Origin: RGIG4608 sp964413365 | GTDB taxonomy: Bacteria > Bacillota > Clostridia > Oscillospirales > CAG-272 | NCBI GenBank assembly: GCA_964413365.1 | Contig: CAYPRM010000006.1 | Coordinates: 1-64,000 of the forward strand | Direction: 5' to 3' | DNA: 64,000 nt | In this document: piece by piece, positions 32,826 to 39,985 of the stretch | Position numbering within the stretch: position 1 is the stretch's first letter | How the letters are laid out: each line of letters opens with the position of its first letter | The notes under the pieces: generated by a model | Database searches by the model: none | What the model was told of the DNA's origin: nothing | What the model saw: only the letters and a program-made list of their open reading frames with translations | Translations under genes and position numbers: made by a program

Positions 32826-33809
32826 TCAGGAGCGCTTACTGTATCGGCTCGCCGCCTTCATTACGTCGGGATCCTTTGCAATAGGCTGGCACGCCTTCGG
32901 CAGGGAGAGCTCAATGATCTTGTTCTCGACCGTTACCGTGAGCTTGTCCTTGATCCTCTCGACCTCACCGTCAATGCAAACGTCGGTGGGATGTGCAAAG
33001 CGCACCTCGACCTTCTTGCACTTCTTGTAGCCGAGTATATCCGAGATATCTATCTTCGTAAGATGCGTTCCTGCCTTGTAATGACCGATGAGATTTACGA
33101 GCTGACCGAGATTTACCCTATCGACCACGCAAACATCTATCATACCGTCATCGAACAGCGACGCGGGGGTAGCGTGAAAGCCACCGCCGTAAAAGCTTCC
33201 GTTTGCTATGGCGCATAGCTGGTACTCGCTTCCTCGGTACTCCTTACCGTCAAAGGAAACCTTGCCCTTGACTATCGCCGTGCCGAGCTGTGTGAGCTTC
33301 TGCACGACGCCTGCGGTGTAGGCGAACTTGCTCGGGATAAAGACACTGCGCCTATTGAGCGCCGCCTGCTTTACGATCTCGCAGTCAAAGCCTGCGTTTA
33401 TAAGATTTACTGCGTATTTATTCCCGTTATATTTCAAAAGGTCGATCCTGCGCGTCTCGCCGTCAAGCTGAGCGTCAATGTCAAAAAGCATTTCCGTATG
33501 CTCAAAGTTTCTAACAAAATCGTTTCCCGTGCCCATGGGGATAACACCGAGCTGTGCGTGCTCAAAGCCGACTATGCCCGAGGCGACCTCCCTTATAGTT
33601 CCGTCGCCGCCGACAGCGTAAAATCTGCTCGGCTCAGTCGTGCTCTCGCAGACAGAGCGAACATATTCCGTCGCCTCGCCTATCCTCTCCGTAACGTGTA
33701 CCTCATAGGAAACGCCCCTTCGATCGCATACCTTATGGATCTCGTCGATAAGCTCGTGGAATTTCAGCCCCTTGCCTGCCGCAGGATTCATTATAAAATA
33801 CTGTTTCAT
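32826..33809 (-). CDS. Diacylglycerol/lipid kinase family protein
   Basis: A 327-residue DgkB/YegS-type lipid kinase. It starts F-I-M-N-P-A-A-G-K-G, carries the nucleotide motif G-G-D-G-T-I-R-E-V near residues 66-74 and M-G-T-G-N-D-F near 93-99, and ends in a beta-rich domain with C-I-D-G-E-V-E. Such enzymes phosphorylate diacylglycerol or related lipids at the inner membrane face, recycling DAG released by lipoteichoic-acid or glycolipid synthesis. The start at 33809 is supported by GGAGATC upstream; the ORF to 33869 is not. It is transcribed with the downstream phosphoesterase. Confidence 0.92.
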   Translation of the reverse strand: MKQYFIMNPAAGKGLKFHELIDEIHKVCDRRGVSYEVHVTERIGEATEYVRSVCESTTEPSRFYAVGGDGTIREVASGIVGFEHAQLGVIPMGTGNDFVRNFEHTEMLFDIDAQLDGETRRIDLLKYNGNKYAVNLINAGFDCEIVKQAALNRRSVFIPSKFAYTAGVVQKLTQLGTAIVKGKVSFDGKEYRGSEYQLCAIANGSFYGGGFHATPASLFDDGMIDVCVVDRVNLGQLVNLIGHYKAGTHLTKIDISDILGYKKCKKVEVRFAHPTDVCIDGEVERIKDKLTVTVENKIIELSLPKACQPIAKDPDVMKAASRYSKRS

Positions 33810-33926
33810 TATTCTTGATCTCCATTCTTCTGCCACGGGTGTGGCATAAATTATTGACGCAAAGCGCACAACGCAAATCGCACAAAATACCGCCGCGCTC
33901 TACTTTCAGTAACTTCATTAAATCTA

Positions 33927-33955
33927 ATTTTATCACAATATTGCCCTCGTGTCAA
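33927..33955 (-). promoter_or_regulatory. sigma-A promoter of the lipid kinase gene
   Basis: Minus strand TTGACA (33950-33955), 17-bp spacer, TAAAAT (33927-33932). Confidence 0.8.
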
Positions 33956-33980
33956 CATTTTTATTTTTTATACATATAAT
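33952..33980 (+). promoter_or_regulatory. Possible promoter of the 34-kb three-gene cluster
   Basis: TCAACA (33952-33957), 17-bp spacer, TATAAT (33975-33980). Its -35 region overlaps that of the divergent lipid-kinase promoter, so the two would compete. The 115-bp leader contains a GCCCGA...TCGGGC hairpin (34008-34031) but no recognised riboswitch. Confidence 0.45.
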
Positions 33981-34095
33981 GTAGCGTAACAGTTTCCATG
34001 CCCCACACGCCCGATCTGCCTTGATTTCGGGCATATTTCGGGTACGGAGGGGAAATGGCAGAATTGTAAATTTTTTGTTTACTTGGAGGTGTAGT

Positions 34096-34317
34096 GTGAA
34101 TATTGACAGAGGATCGCTCGCAGATCTGCTAAGGCTCGACGACGCACAGCTCTCTGCGGTGCTTCGCGGCGTGGCTCTTGAGGCGGGGTTGAGTGCGGAC
34201 AGTATAAGGCTCGATGCAGGGGAGATCGCGAGAGTGCGTGAGGTGCTGAAATTTGCCACGGATGAGGAAATAGCCGCACTGATAGAGCAGATCGGCGGTG
34301 GGAGGAAAAATGGATAG
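34096..34317 (+). CDS. Small protein of unknown function (cluster gene 1)
   Basis: A 73-residue acidic helical protein starting at GTG 34096, with GGAGGT 5 bp upstream. It reads as two amphipathic helical parts: L-A-D-L-L-R-L-D-D-A-Q-L-S-A-V-L-R-G-V-A near the start and a C-terminal A-R-V-R-E-V-L-K-F-A-T-D-E-E-I-A-A-L-I. No signal peptide, no metal motif. Its stop overlaps the ATG of the next gene, so the three genes are translated together. I do not recognise the family. Confidence 0.7.
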   Translation: MNIDRGSLADLLRLDDAQLSAVLRGVALEAGLSADSIRLDAGEIARVREVLKFATDEEIAALIEQIGGGRKNG

Positions 34318-34777
34318 CGAGATCGGGGCGGGGAGGGCTAATGGACAGGAGACGCTCTCGCTCGTCTCGACGCTTCTTAGTGATCCTGCCACCGTCGCAA
34401 GGCTGATGAGAGCGCTCTCGGAGATTGGGGGTGAGGGCTCGAGCGGCGGCGCAGAGAAAAGTGAAAATTCTGACGATGACAGCGTTGGAAGCGATGAGAA
34501 GGCGATTGAAAATACAGAAAATGCCGAAAAAACCGCTCCCCCGATCATGGCGTCCGCGGAGATGGCGGATACGCTCGGACGGCTCTCAAATGTGATATCC
34601 TCCATCACGTCTCCGAGTGGCGGCGGTAGTGGGGGTGGGGGCGGAAAACATACGGCTCTCCTGCTTGCGATCAAGCCCTACCTCTCGCAAAGGCGCGGCG
34701 AGCTGATCGACGATATTATAAGGCTCAGCAGTCTTGGCGACCTGCTCGGTGGGCTTGGCGAAGGGGGGCGAGCGTAG
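34310..34777 (+). CDS. Protein of unknown function (cluster gene 2)
   Basis: A 155-residue protein with two conserved-looking ends and a disordered centre. The N-terminal part has S-T-L-L-S-D-P-A-T-V-A-R-L-M-R-A-L (about residues 19-35), the middle is rich in Ser, Gly, Asp and Glu, and the C-terminal part has A-I-K-P-Y-L-S-Q-R-R followed by an I-I-R-L-S-S-L-G-D-L-L helix. The K-P-Y-L-S-x-x-R-R motif recalls uncharacterised clostridial proteins, from memory only. ATG 34310 has GGAGG 5 bp upstream. It overlaps gene 1 by 8 bp and gene 3 by 1 bp. Confidence 0.75.
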   Translation: MDSEIGAGRANGQETLSLVSTLLSDPATVARLMRALSEIGGEGSSGGAEKSENSDDDSVGSDEKAIENTENAEKTAPPIMASAEMADTLGRLSNVISSITSPSGGGSGGGGGKHTALLLAIKPYLSQRRGELIDDIIRLSSLGDLLGGLGEGGRA

Positions 34778-35211
34778 TGTATTACAGCAAACGCCCCTCG
34801 GACTCGGTGGCAGTTCCGAGAAATTATAGCGGCAGTCTGTTCCGTGTCATCGACGAGAGCGATCGCTCCCCCGACCGCGCCCCGAGCGAGGAAAATGAAG
34901 AGCGCGTAGGGGAAATTTGCGGCTGTAATGAGGAAAACGGACACATCGGCGGGGAAAATTGTCCTTGCGACGGGGAAAACGGACGGCAAGACGGCGGTTT
35001 TTGCCACGGCGGGCGCGGAATTTGCAAGGAAAATGGCGGTGGCGGTGATAAATGCAACCACCGTTCGACCCTGCTCGGGAGCGTTTCAAATATCCTCTCC
35101 GATATCTCCACCGAGGAGCTGCTCCTGCTCGGTCTGATCGTCGTCATACATAAGGACGATCCCAATGATCCCATCCTGCTTGCCCTCCTCGCCCTCCTTC
35201 TGACTAAATAG
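34777..35211 (+). CDS. Cys/Gly/Asn-rich protein with hydrophobic C-terminus (cluster gene 3)
   Basis: A 144-residue protein starting at GTG 34777, overlapping the previous stop by one base. The N-terminus (Y-Y-S-K-R-P-S-D) is followed by a low-complexity segment with Gly, Asn, Glu and seven or more Cys (about residues 46-95; patterns C-x-C-N and C-P-C-D). The C-terminal 45 residues are very hydrophobic and Leu-rich (E-E-L-L-L-L-G-L-I-V-V-I-H-K-D-D-P-N-D-P-I-L-L). This end looks like a short helical hairpin that could insert in or lie on a membrane. Function unknown; co-translated with genes 1 and 2. Confidence 0.75.
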   Translation: MYYSKRPSDSVAVPRNYSGSLFRVIDESDRSPDRAPSEENEERVGEICGCNEENGHIGGENCPCDGENGRQDGGFCHGGRGICKENGGGGDKCNHRSTLLGSVSNILSDISTEELLLLGLIVVIHKDDPNDPILLALLALLLTK

Positions 35212-35218
35212 CGAGGTG

Positions 35219-35286
35219 AATGATGTTGCTTCGTAATGATGTTGTGGCTACGCCACAAATGGGTAGGGGAAGGGCTTGTTTCCCCC
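35219..35286 (+). repeat. Modular hairpin repeat, copy B (shortened)
   Basis: Starts 8 bp after the stop of cluster gene 3: AATGATGTTGCTTCGTAATGATG linker units, then GTGGCTACGCCAC (35244-35256), AAATGGGTA, and a GGGGAA...TTTCCCC stem (35266-35285). It has the order of copy D (60141) but lacks its first two hairpins, and the GCAC/GTGC stem has collapsed to GCTTCG. Confidence 0.7.
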
Positions 35287-35341
35287 GAAAGCGAACGGGT
35301 AGCACCGCAGCAAATCCCCATTACAGTGCCAATCCCTTTAC

Positions 35342-35387
35342 AACCCAAAAGCCACCCCTCCTTCGGGGTGGCTCTTGGGTTATTTTG
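35342..35387. terminator. Bidirectional terminator
   Basis: Long hairpin AACCCAAAAGCCACCCC / GGGGTGGCTCTTGGGTT with a T-rich tail, between the three-gene cluster (+) and thrS (-). Confidence 0.85.
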
Positions 35388-35419
35388 ATTTAATTACAGC
35401 TTGTCAAATCAAGGCGATC

Positions 35420-37357
35420 TTATTTAACTTTATTAGCGATCTCCTCGGATATTTTGCAGATGAACTCATTGACCGTCATTGAGCCGATATCGCCGTCCTT
35501 ACGCGAGCGGACTGCGACGGTGCCGTTCTCAAGCTCCTTTGCGCCGACGACGAGCATATAGGGCACCTTCTCCTGCTGTGCGTTTCTGATCTTATAGCCG
35601 ATGGTCTCATTCCTTCTATCGACCTCATTTCTTATGCCGAGGGCAACGAGTTTTCTCGAGATCTCATCGCAATACTCGATCTGTGCATCGCCGATGGGAA
35701 GCATCTTGACCTGAACAGGTGCGATCCACGTGGGAAGCGCGCCTGCGTACTTTTCAAGCAGAAGTGCGAGCGTTCTCTCATAGCAGCCCATACTCGTTCT
35801 ATGAATGATATAGGGTGTTTTGAGTGTATTATCGGAATCGACGTACTCCATACCGAACTTCTTTGCAAGGAGCATATCTATCTGGATAGTAACGAGCGTA
35901 TCTTCCTTACCGAAAACGTTCTTTATCTGGATATCAAGCTTCGGACCGTAGAATGCCGCCTCGTCCTTACCGACAGTATAGTTGCCCTTGCCGAGGTTCT
36001 CGTCAAGGAGCTTTTCCATTGTATTCTGTGCAAGCTCCCACTGCTCGGGTGTGCCCTCGTACTTATCCTTTCTCTCGGGATCCCACTGCGAGAAGCGGAA
36101 GGAGCAATCCTCCTTAAGTCCGAGAGTATCGAGGCAATAGAGTGCGAGGTCGAGGCAGCCCTTGAACTCCTCCTCGAGCTGTTCGGGGCGGAGAATGAGG
36201 TGTCCCTCGGATATCGTGAACTGACGCACGCGAATAAGTCCGTGCATCTCACCGCTATCCTCATTTCTGAAGAGTGTGGAGGTCTCGCCGAGTCTCATGG
36301 GCAGATCCCTATACGATCTCTTTTTATTGAGAAATACCTGATACTGGAAGGGGCAGGTCATGGGGCGGAGGGCGAAACATTCCTTGCTCTCATCATAGGG
36401 ATCGCCTATTACGAACATACCGTCGAGGTAATGATCCCAGTGTCCCGATATTTTATAGAATTCCCTCTTTGCCATAAGGGGCGTTTTAGTAAGCAAGTAT
36501 CCGCGGCGCTGTTCCTCGTCCTCGATCCATCTCTGGAGGGCCTGTATAGTGCGCGCGCCCTTGGGAAGGATGATGGGAAGTCCCTGACCGACGCAATCGA
36601 CGGTGGTGAAGTACTCAAGCTCGCGTCCGACCTTATTATGATCCCTCTTTCTTGCCTCCTCGAGCATTGTGAGGTGTGCATTCAGCTCGTCCTTGGAGGG
36701 GAACGCCACGCCGTAGACTCTCTGGAGCATCTTATTATTCTGGTCGCCCTTCCAATATGCGCCCGTGCACTGTGTGAGCTTTATCGCCTTGACTGCGCCC
36801 GTCGAGAAAAGGTGGGGACCTGCGCAGAGGTCAACGAACTCTCCCTGTGTATAGAAGCTGATGGTAGCGTCCTCGGGAAGCTCCTCGATGAGCTGTACCT
36901 TATACGGCTCTTCCCTGCTCTCCATGAGCTTAATAGCCTCATCTCTCGGAAGCTCGCTTCTTGTGATGAGCAGATTTTCCTTAACTATCTTCTTCATCTC
37001 CGCCTCGAGCTTTGAGAGCGCGTCCTGCGTAAAGGGCACGTCAGAGTCGAAGTCATAGTAGAAGCCACTCTCTATGGCAGGTCCTATTGTGAGCTTGACC
37101 TCGGGGTAGAGGCGCTTTACCGCCTGTGCGAGGATATGGCTCGCGGTATGATTGAAAACATGTCTGCCGTCGGGATCGGCAAAGGTAAGAAGCTCGACCT
37201 GTGCGTCCTCCGATACGGGGTACGAGAGCGCGACGACCTTACCGTTCACTCTTGCAGCGATAACACTGCGGTCGATTTTTTCAGCCGAGCGTGCCGCGTC
37301 ATAAACCGTTACGGGCGCGTCAAATTCAAGGCTGACATCATTGATCTTGATCTTCAT
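35420..37357 (-). CDS. thrS: Threonine--tRNA ligase
   Basis: Class II synthetase of 645 residues, normal length. It has an N-terminal TGS domain (about 1-62), the second editing domain with H-x3-H (H-T-A-S-H) near 75 and the conserved C-A-G-P-H near 183, a catalytic core with class II motif 2 (R-x-G-E-T-S-T-L-F-R-N-E-D-S-G-E-M-H-G-L) near 368-387, and a C-terminal anticodon-binding domain. GAGGAGA lies 7 bp before the ATG. Expression is controlled by a T-box leader on the same strand. Confidence 0.98.
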   Translation of the reverse strand: MKIKINDVSLEFDAPVTVYDAARSAEKIDRSVIAARVNGKVVALSYPVSEDAQVELLTFADPDGRHVFNHTASHILAQAVKRLYPEVKLTIGPAIESGFYYDFDSDVPFTQDALSKLEAEMKKIVKENLLITRSELPRDEAIKLMESREEPYKVQLIEELPEDATISFYTQGEFVDLCAGPHLFSTGAVKAIKLTQCTGAYWKGDQNNKMLQRVYGVAFPSKDELNAHLTMLEEARKRDHNKVGRELEYFTTVDCVGQGLPIILPKGARTIQALQRWIEDEEQRRGYLLTKTPLMAKREFYKISGHWDHYLDGMFVIGDPYDESKECFALRPMTCPFQYQVFLNKKRSYRDLPMRLGETSTLFRNEDSGEMHGLIRVRQFTISEGHLILRPEQLEEEFKGCLDLALYCLDTLGLKEDCSFRFSQWDPERKDKYEGTPEQWELAQNTMEKLLDENLGKGNYTVGKDEAAFYGPKLDIQIKNVFGKEDTLVTIQIDMLLAKKFGMEYVDSDNTLKTPYIIHRTSMGCYERTLALLLEKYAGALPTWIAPVQVKMLPIGDAQIEYCDEISRKLVALGIRNEVDRRNETIGYKIRNAQQEKVPYMLVVGAKELENGTVAVRSRKDGDIGSMTVNEFICKISEEIANKVK

Positions 37358-37395
37358 AATCTTCTCCTCTTTATTGATAAAATGATCTCAAAAAA

Positions 37396-37592
37396 ATAAA
37401 AACACCCCAAACGGCTACTGCCGTTCGGGGTGCGATAAACTTAATTATACGCACGGTTCCACCCGAGCTTTTAACTCCGATAATTATTCCGCGTGACGAA
37501 TGGGTGGTACCGCTGCAAGTGCCATGGGGGATATTTCAGCGTGCTATCCCCTCTCTGAGCAAGGCTTAAATGCTCGGCGTGTCCCATACATT
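37396..37592 (-). promoter_or_regulatory. T-box riboswitch controlling thrS
   Basis: Minus-strand leader of about 195 nt. The T-box sequence reads GGGTGGAACCGTGCG (37450-37464), preceded by the antiterminator side GCTC. The terminator CACCCCGAACGGC ... GCCGTTTGGGGTG followed by T-run is at 37396-37432. The upstream Stem I region (37500-37590) holds the AGAGAGGGG element and an ACC threonine triplet within GGTACCACC as specifier candidate. Uncharged tRNA-Thr would favour read-through into thrS. Confidence 0.88.
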
Positions 37593-37599
37593 TTTATAA

Positions 37600-37628
37600 A
37601 TATTAACACAAAGCTCGAGGCTTGTCAA
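37600..37628 (-). promoter_or_regulatory. sigma-A promoter of the thrS leader
   Basis: Minus strand TTGACA (37623-37628), 17-bp spacer, TAATAT (37600-37605). Confidence 0.7.
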
Positions 37629-37636
37629 GAGATTTT

Positions 37637-38071
37637 TTAAATAAATCCGTTCCTTTTTCTATTATACTCGGAGCGGGGGTTATACACCTCACGCCAGTTG
37701 AGGTCTCCGCGGTCGAGTGCCTGAACGAGGATCTCCGCCGTAGCGATATTGGTAGCGACGGGGATATTATAAAGGTCGCACATCCTCATCATCTCCGCCT
37801 CCTCCTCATTATACGACGCGCTCGAGCGAGTATCTCTAAAGTTAAGGAGCAGATCTATCTCATTATAAGCCAGACGCGAGGTGATCTGCTGCTCGCCGCC
37901 GTGCTCTCCCGTAAGGAGCTTCTCTATTTTAAGTCCGGTTGCCTCGGAAATATACTTTGCAGTTATGCTCGTAGCGCAGAGATTGTGCTTACTGAGAATG
38001 CCGCAATAAGCGATACAAAACTGTGTCATGAGTTCTTTTTTCATATCGTGAGCTATGATTGCTATTTCCAT
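37637..38071 (-). CDS. mgsA: Methylglyoxal synthase-like protein, divergent active site
   Basis: A 144-residue MGS-like-fold protein. Typical parts: I-A-I-I-A-H-D-M-K-K near residues 3-12 (conserved His and Asp), L-T-G-E-H-G-G-E-Q-Q near 54-63, and N-I-P-V-A-T-N-I-A-T-A-E near 102-113. Methylglyoxal synthase converts dihydroxyacetone phosphate to methylglyoxal, bypassing lower glycolysis. In characterised enzymes the second motif is G-G-D-Q-Q with an essential Asp; here it is Glu, and F-F-W-D-P has become N-F-R-D-T. Activity is therefore uncertain, and it could have another role within the MGS-like superfamily. Start at 38071 chosen for the upstream GGGACAAGGA site. Confidence 0.8.
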   Translation of the reverse strand: MEIAIIAHDMKKELMTQFCIAYCGILSKHNLCATSITAKYISEATGLKIEKLLTGEHGGEQQITSRLAYNEIDLLLNFRDTRSSASYNEEEAEMMRMCDLYNIPVATNIATAEILVQALDRGDLNWREVYNPRSEYNRKRNGFI

Positions 38072-38122
38072 TCCTTGTCCCTTTCCGCATAAGCTATATA
38101 TAAATTTTGATCTTTCAGCACT

Positions 38123-38145
38123 AATTGGTCTACAAATACCCAATT
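38123..38145. promoter_or_regulatory. Possible operator in the mgsA leader
   Basis: AATTGG-N11-CCAATT inverted repeat, 10-30 nt downstream of the predicted mgsA transcription start. No known regulator is recognised. Confidence 0.3.
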
Positions 38146-38154
38146 TACAAGGAC

Positions 38155-38183
38155 ATTATAGCATAACGTATAAAAGTTGTCAA
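38155..38183 (-). promoter_or_regulatory. sigma-A promoter of mgsA
   Basis: Minus strand TTGACA (38178-38183), 17-bp spacer, TATAAT (38155-38160). Confidence 0.85.
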
Positions 38184-38189
38184 GTTTTT

Positions 38190-38492
38190 TTATATTTCTT
38201 CGCTTAAAAAATATCCGATTTTTATTTTATTTTTCAATATTCGCCGATTTCCGATGCGGATCGACCGCCTATTCAGCCTATGAACGCAATATGACGCTCT
38301 ACCGCAGAGGTCGTGTAGGCGGCAGCTGCTCTGCCGGCGGAGCAGTACGGCTCTCAATATCCTTCGCTCACGCGGTGTAAGGGACAGCTTATAGCCTATA
38401 TACCGTATCCTCCCACATTCTCCGCAAATACGCAGTCTGCCACGCGCGAGCGGCCTGCCGCACTCGCATATACGCAGCTTGGAGGATCTCAA
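38190..38492 (-). CDS. Possible zinc-finger plus winged-helix protein, start uncertain
   Basis: An open frame of about 100 residues downstream of rpsR. It begins with cysteine pairs (C-E-C-G and C-G-E-C-G about 18 residues apart), then L-T-P-R-E-R-R-I-L-R-A-V-L and a tail R-L-N-R-R-S-I-R-I-G-N-R-R-I-L-K-N-K-I-K-I-G-Y-F-L. The tail resembles the recognition helix and wing of OmpR-type DNA-binding domains (the L-x-x-K-I/G-x-G-Y pattern). There is no ATG; TTG 38492 is the best early codon but lacks a ribosome site, and the rpsR terminator lies just before it. It may be a real small regulator or a decayed response-regulator end. Confidence 0.4.
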   Translation of the reverse strand: MRSSKLRICECGRPLARGRLRICGECGRIRYIGYKLSLTPRERRILRAVLLRRQSSCRLHDLCGRASYCVHRLNRRSIRIGNRRILKNKIKIGYFLSEEI

Positions 38493-38494
38493 TA

Positions 38495-38530
38495 TAATAA
38501 AAAGGGGCGGTGCGCAAAAGAGCACCGTCC
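38495..38530 (-). terminator. Terminator of the rpsF-ssb-rpsR operon
   Basis: Minus strand GGGACGGTGC-N8-GCACCGCCCC followed by T5, about 25 bp after the rpsR stop. Confidence 0.8.
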
Positions 38531-38553
38531 CGATCTTGCCGATTATACGGCTA

Positions 38554-38808
38554 TTAGTCAGCAATGTAAGGAAGAAGAGCTACCTGACGTGCGCGCTTGA
38601 TCGCCGTCGTGAGCTTTCTCTGATGCATTGCGCAGGTTCCGCTTATTCTTCTGGGAAGGATCTTTCCGCGCTCGCTGATGAACTTTCTGAGCTTTGCGGA
38701 ATCCTTGTAGTCGATATACGCTATATTATCCTCACAAAAGATACAAACCTTTTTCCTTCTGCGGTTGTTCGTGCGAACAGGGCGAGAAGTATTTTCTGTT
38801 CTTTCCAT
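38554..38808 (-). CDS. rpsR: 30S ribosomal protein S18
   Basis: An 84-residue S18. The core R-R-K-K-V-C-I-F-C near residues 18-26, I-D-Y-K-D, L-R-K-F-I-S-E-R-G-K-I-L-P-R-R-I-S-G-T near 40-58, and the ending K-R-A-R-Q-V-A-L-L-P-Y are all conserved. The C-x2-C pair is of the zinc-binding (C-plus) type, although only two of the usual four Cys are evident. It binds S6 in the 30S platform. Last assured gene of rpsF-ssb-rpsR, with a good AGGAGG site. Confidence 0.97.
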   Translation of the reverse strand: MERTENTSRPVRTNNRRRKKVCIFCEDNIAYIDYKDSAKLRKFISERGKILPRRISGTCAMHQRKLTTAIKRARQVALLPYIAD

Positions 38809-38843
38809 ATTATGAAAACCTCCTATTTTATTTTGGTTGCTTG

Positions 38844-39305
38844 TCAGAACGGCAGATCGTCGTCTGTTTTGATCTCCTCAAAGCTGGGAGCCTCTGCTCC
38901 CGAGGAGAATGAAGGAGTGCCGTATGCATCAGGCACGTAGCTCGACGAAGCGGAGCTCTCCGAGCGAGAATCAACAAACATAGCGTCGTCGATCACGACC
39001 TCGGTGGAATAACGCTTTGCGCCCGTGTTGTCGTTCCAAGATCTTGTCTGGATCGAGCCTGTAACGCAAAGGGAGCTTCCCTTCTTGAAGTATCTCGAGA
39101 TAAATTCGGCGGTATTTCTCCATGCAACACAGCTGATGAAATCAGCCTGAGAATTGGACTGCCCGTCGGCACTCTTTGAGGTAAATCTGCGATTTACCGC
39201 AAGGGTAAAGGATACGACGGCGATACCGCTCTGTGTCTGCTTAAGCTCGGGATCTGCGGTAAGTCTGCCGCAAAGCACGACCTTATTTAAGTTGAGATTT
39301 GCCAT
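38844..39305 (-). CDS. ssb: Single-stranded DNA-binding protein
   Basis: A 153-residue SSB: OB-fold core with N-K-V-V-L-C-G-R-L-T-A-D-P-E-L near residues 6-20, F-T-L-A-V-N-R-R-F near 34-42, and a C-terminal disordered Ser-rich part ending in the acidic tip D-D-D-L-P-F that recruits repair and replication proteins. ATG 39305 follows GGAGGAAG; the longer ORF runs into the rpsF end. Its place between rpsF and rpsR is the standard bacterial arrangement. Confidence 0.97.
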   Translation of the reverse strand: MANLNLNKVVLCGRLTADPELKQTQSGIAVVSFTLAVNRRFTSKSADGQSNSQADFISCVAWRNTAEFISRYFKKGSSLCVTGSIQTRSWNDNTGAKRYSTEVVIDDAMFVDSRSESSASSSYVPDAYGTPSFSSGAEAPSFEEIKTDDDLPF

Positions 39306-39324
39306 CTTGCCTTCCTCCGTGCTA

Positions 39325-39750
39325 TCACTCAGCGTCCGTTTCTTCAACGGTCTGTGCGAGCTCAGCCTCAACTGCCTCAGCAGCAGCGGCAGCGGCAGCA
39401 GCCTCAGCTGCAGCTATACGAGCAGCCTTCGCAGCGTTGTTCTTTTCGATCGCCTTAACGTCAAGCTTTATCGTCATCGAACGCATAACACTTTCATCAA
39501 TGTTAAGCAGACGGTCAAGCTCAGCGGGGAAATCGGAAGCTGTCTTGAAGGTTACTACGGTGTAGTAGCCCTCTGCCTCGTCATTGATGAGGTAAGCAAG
39601 GCGACGTCTGCCCCACTCAGCAACCTCAACGATCTCAGCATTCTCAGCTATCAACGTTGTGAATTTGTTCACCGTTTCCTTAGCGGCATCTTCTCCGTTT
39701 GCAAGGCTGACGATGAACAGGTTTTCATAAGAATTGATTACCTTTTCCAT
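39325..39750 (-). CDS. rpsF: 30S ribosomal protein S6
   Basis: A 141-residue S6, longer than the usual 95-100 because of a C-terminal extension of about 40 residues that is almost all Ala and Glu. The core is normal: Y-E-N-L-F-I-V-S, the W-G-R-R-R-L-A-Y motif near residues 46-53, and V-M-R-S-M-T-I-K-L near 88-96. Such Ala-rich tails occur in several clostridial S6 proteins. GGAGGTG lies 8 bp upstream of the ATG. First gene of rpsF-ssb-rpsR. Confidence 0.96.
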   Translation of the reverse strand: MEKVINSYENLFIVSLANGEDAAKETVNKFTTLIAENAEIVEVAEWGRRRLAYLINDEAEGYYTVVTFKTASDFPAELDRLLNIDESVMRSMTIKLDVKAIEKNNAAKAARIAAAEAAAAAAAAEAVEAELAQTVEETDAE

Positions 39751-39839
39751 AATTTTTACACCTCCCTATGGACTTTAAGTTCGTGCTAAGACTATTTTTG
39801 CACGACAGAGAGACGGACTTCTATCCGTATCACTCAACC

Positions 39840-39867
39840 ATTATAACAGATTTTTGGATTTTGTCAA
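39840..39867 (-). promoter_or_regulatory. sigma-A promoter of rpsF-ssb-rpsR
   Basis: Minus strand TTGACA (39862-39867), 16-bp spacer, TATAAT (39840-39845). The 85-nt leader contains ACGGA...TCCGT and TCGTGC...GCACGA hairpins; an S6:S18 autoregulatory leader is possible but I could not confirm its CCG bulge. Confidence 0.8.
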
Positions 39868-39927
39868 GGGATTTTTGCAATTTTTTTCACATTTTGGGCG
39901 ATATGGGCGCAGATGTGGAATTTCCTC

Positions 39928-39956
39928 TTGCATTTTGAGCCGGAAGTTGCTATAAT
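39928..39956 (+). promoter_or_regulatory. sigma-A promoter of hprK
   Basis: TTGCAT (39928-39933), 17-bp spacer, TATAAT (39951-39956), 30 bp before the ATG. Confidence 0.75.
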
Positions 39957-39985
39957 ATAGATAATGACCGTATTTGGAGGTAGAT

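Noticed and set aside
34021..34060. GCATA and GGGGAAA resembling a sigma-F promoter upstream of the three-gene cluster
   Set aside because: Spacing is too short for the consensus, so it is only suggestive and is not annotated.
35801..37015. 404-codon plus-strand ORF
   Set aside because: Complement of thrS, which is unambiguous by its motifs and T-box.
37501..37514. GGGTGGTACCGC read on the plus strand as a second T-box
   Set aside because: GGTACC is palindromic. On the minus strand this is the specifier region of the thrS leader, and there is no plus-strand synthetase gene downstream.
39380..39425. GCAGCGGCAGC-type trinucleotide repeat
   Set aside because: It encodes the Ala-rich tail of S6, a common feature, and is not a separate repeat element.
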